Position numbers and translations under genes: made by a program. This document shows positions 5,282 to 5,734 of a stretch of 5,734 nt of DNA, in pieces; positions within the stretch are counted from its first letter, which is position 1; each line of letters starts with the position of its first letter. The stretch comes from Planctomycetota bacterium (lineage in GTDB: Bacteria; Planctomycetota; Planctomycetia; Planctomycetales; Planctomycetaceae): the NCBI GenBank assembly GCA_013151585.1, contig JAADHY010000467.1, positions 1 through 5,734 on the forward strand, in the 5' to 3' direction. Under the pieces are notes generated by a model. That model was given only the letters and a program-made list of their open reading frames with translations, was not told the DNA's origin and did not search any database.

Positions 5282-5734
5282 AGGTGTTCGCCGACGAGAA
5301 CATTCCTTTTGCGAAAGAGGCGTTTGGCGAGTGGGGGCAGGTCGTCACCGGGCCCGGCCGAACGCTCACGAGTGACCGACTGAAAGACGTCGATGTCTTA
5401 ATCGTCCGGTCGGTCACGCGCGTCGGACCGGAACTGCTGGAAGGGACTTCGGTGCGGTTCGTCGGTACCTGCACGATCGGCACGGATCACATCGACGTCG
5501 ATTACTTGCGGCAGCGCGGCATCGGTTTCGCCAGTGCCCCGGGCTCGAATGCCGAGTCAGTGGCCGAGTACGTCGTGGCGGCGTCGCTGACGCTGGCCGA
5601 GCGGCGGGGAATGGATCTGTCTGGCCAGCGGATCGGCGTCGTCGGCGTCGGAAACGTCGGCAGCCGTGTCGCCCGAAACGCCGAAGCGCTCGGCATGCAA
5701 GTCCTTTTGAACGACCCGCCGCTGCAGCGAGCCA
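5278..5734 (+). CDS. pdxB: 4-phosphoerythronate dehydrogenase PdxB (5' part, cut by window end)
   Basis: PdxB oxidises 4-phospho-D-erythronate to 2-oxo-3-hydroxy-4-phosphobutanoate with NAD, the second step of the deoxyxylulose-5-phosphate-dependent route to pyridoxal phosphate, in the cytoplasm. The 152 residues seen cover the start of the substrate domain and the first part of the nucleotide-binding domain. They match E. coli PdxB closely in order and motif: DENIPFA at 6-12, VRSVTRV at 43-49, FVGT near 61-64, GTDHID at 68-73, APGSNAESVAEYV at 87-99, the Rossmann loop GVGNVG at 123-128 and NDPP at 145-148. Generic hydroxyacid dehydrogenases such as SerA share the fold but lack the DEN-P start and the NDPP motif. 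The usual length is about 380 residues, so some 230 residues and the catalytic Glu and His lie beyond the window. The start is the ATG that overlaps the cytochrome stop as ATGA. Confidence 0.93.
   Translation, partial: MKVFADENIPFAKEAFGEWGQVVTGPGRTLTSDRLKDVDVLIVRSVTRVGPELLEGTSVRFVGTCTIGTDHIDVDYLRQRGIGFASAPGSNAESVAEYVVAASLTLAERRGMDLSGQRIGVVGVGNVGSRVARNAEALGMQVLLNDPPLQRA

Noticed and set aside
4779..5483. Antisense open frame (234 codons) across the cytochrome end and pdxB start
   Set aside because: It is low-complexity, rich in Pro, Arg and Ser, and opposite clear coding sequence.

Overview
The window is GC-rich and looks like a bacterial chromosome. Four protein genes lie on the + strand, all in the same direction and with no sign of frame damage. 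I infer a member of the Planctomycetota or a similar environmental bacterium. The grounds are weak ribosome-binding sites, loosely spaced genes, and a large membrane-anchored multiheme cytochrome c fused to HEAT and TPR repeats. This is a judgement of style and family, not a measured taxonomic assignment.

Layout: (1) 21-1406, a ThiH-family radical SAM enzyme (2-iminoacetate synthase, thiamine thiazole branch) with an N-terminal extension of about 90 residues. (2) 1407-1659, a 253-base gap with an (AACCNNN) heptad array, an 8-bp tandem duplication and a GC-rich hairpin just upstream of the next ribosome-binding site. (3) 1660-2751, a radical SAM protein of the TIGR04053-like group with a reduced SPASM/Twitch C-terminal cluster domain, distantly related to the heme-modifying enzymes AhbC, AhbD and NirJ. 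(4) 2752-2899, a short gap with a small hairpin and no clear promoter. (5) 2900-5281, an octaheme c-type cytochrome of 793 residues with a very basic N-terminus, one membrane anchor, eight CXXCH motifs, HEAT-like repeats, TPR repeats and a low-complexity tail. (6) 5278 to the window end, the first 152 residues of PdxB (4-phosphoerythronate dehydrogenase, vitamin B6 synthesis), which overlaps the cytochrome stop codon by ATGA.

How they may work together: ThiH and PdxB serve two cofactor pathways (thiamine and pyridoxal phosphate) that both consume 1-deoxyxylulose 5-phosphate. The radical SAM/SPASM protein and the octaheme cytochrome form the more interesting pair, because the nearest characterised relatives of the former act on hemes. 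Any functional link is inference from adjacency. The cytochrome and pdxB are probably translationally coupled. I see no mobile element, CRISPR array, tRNA or rRNA.
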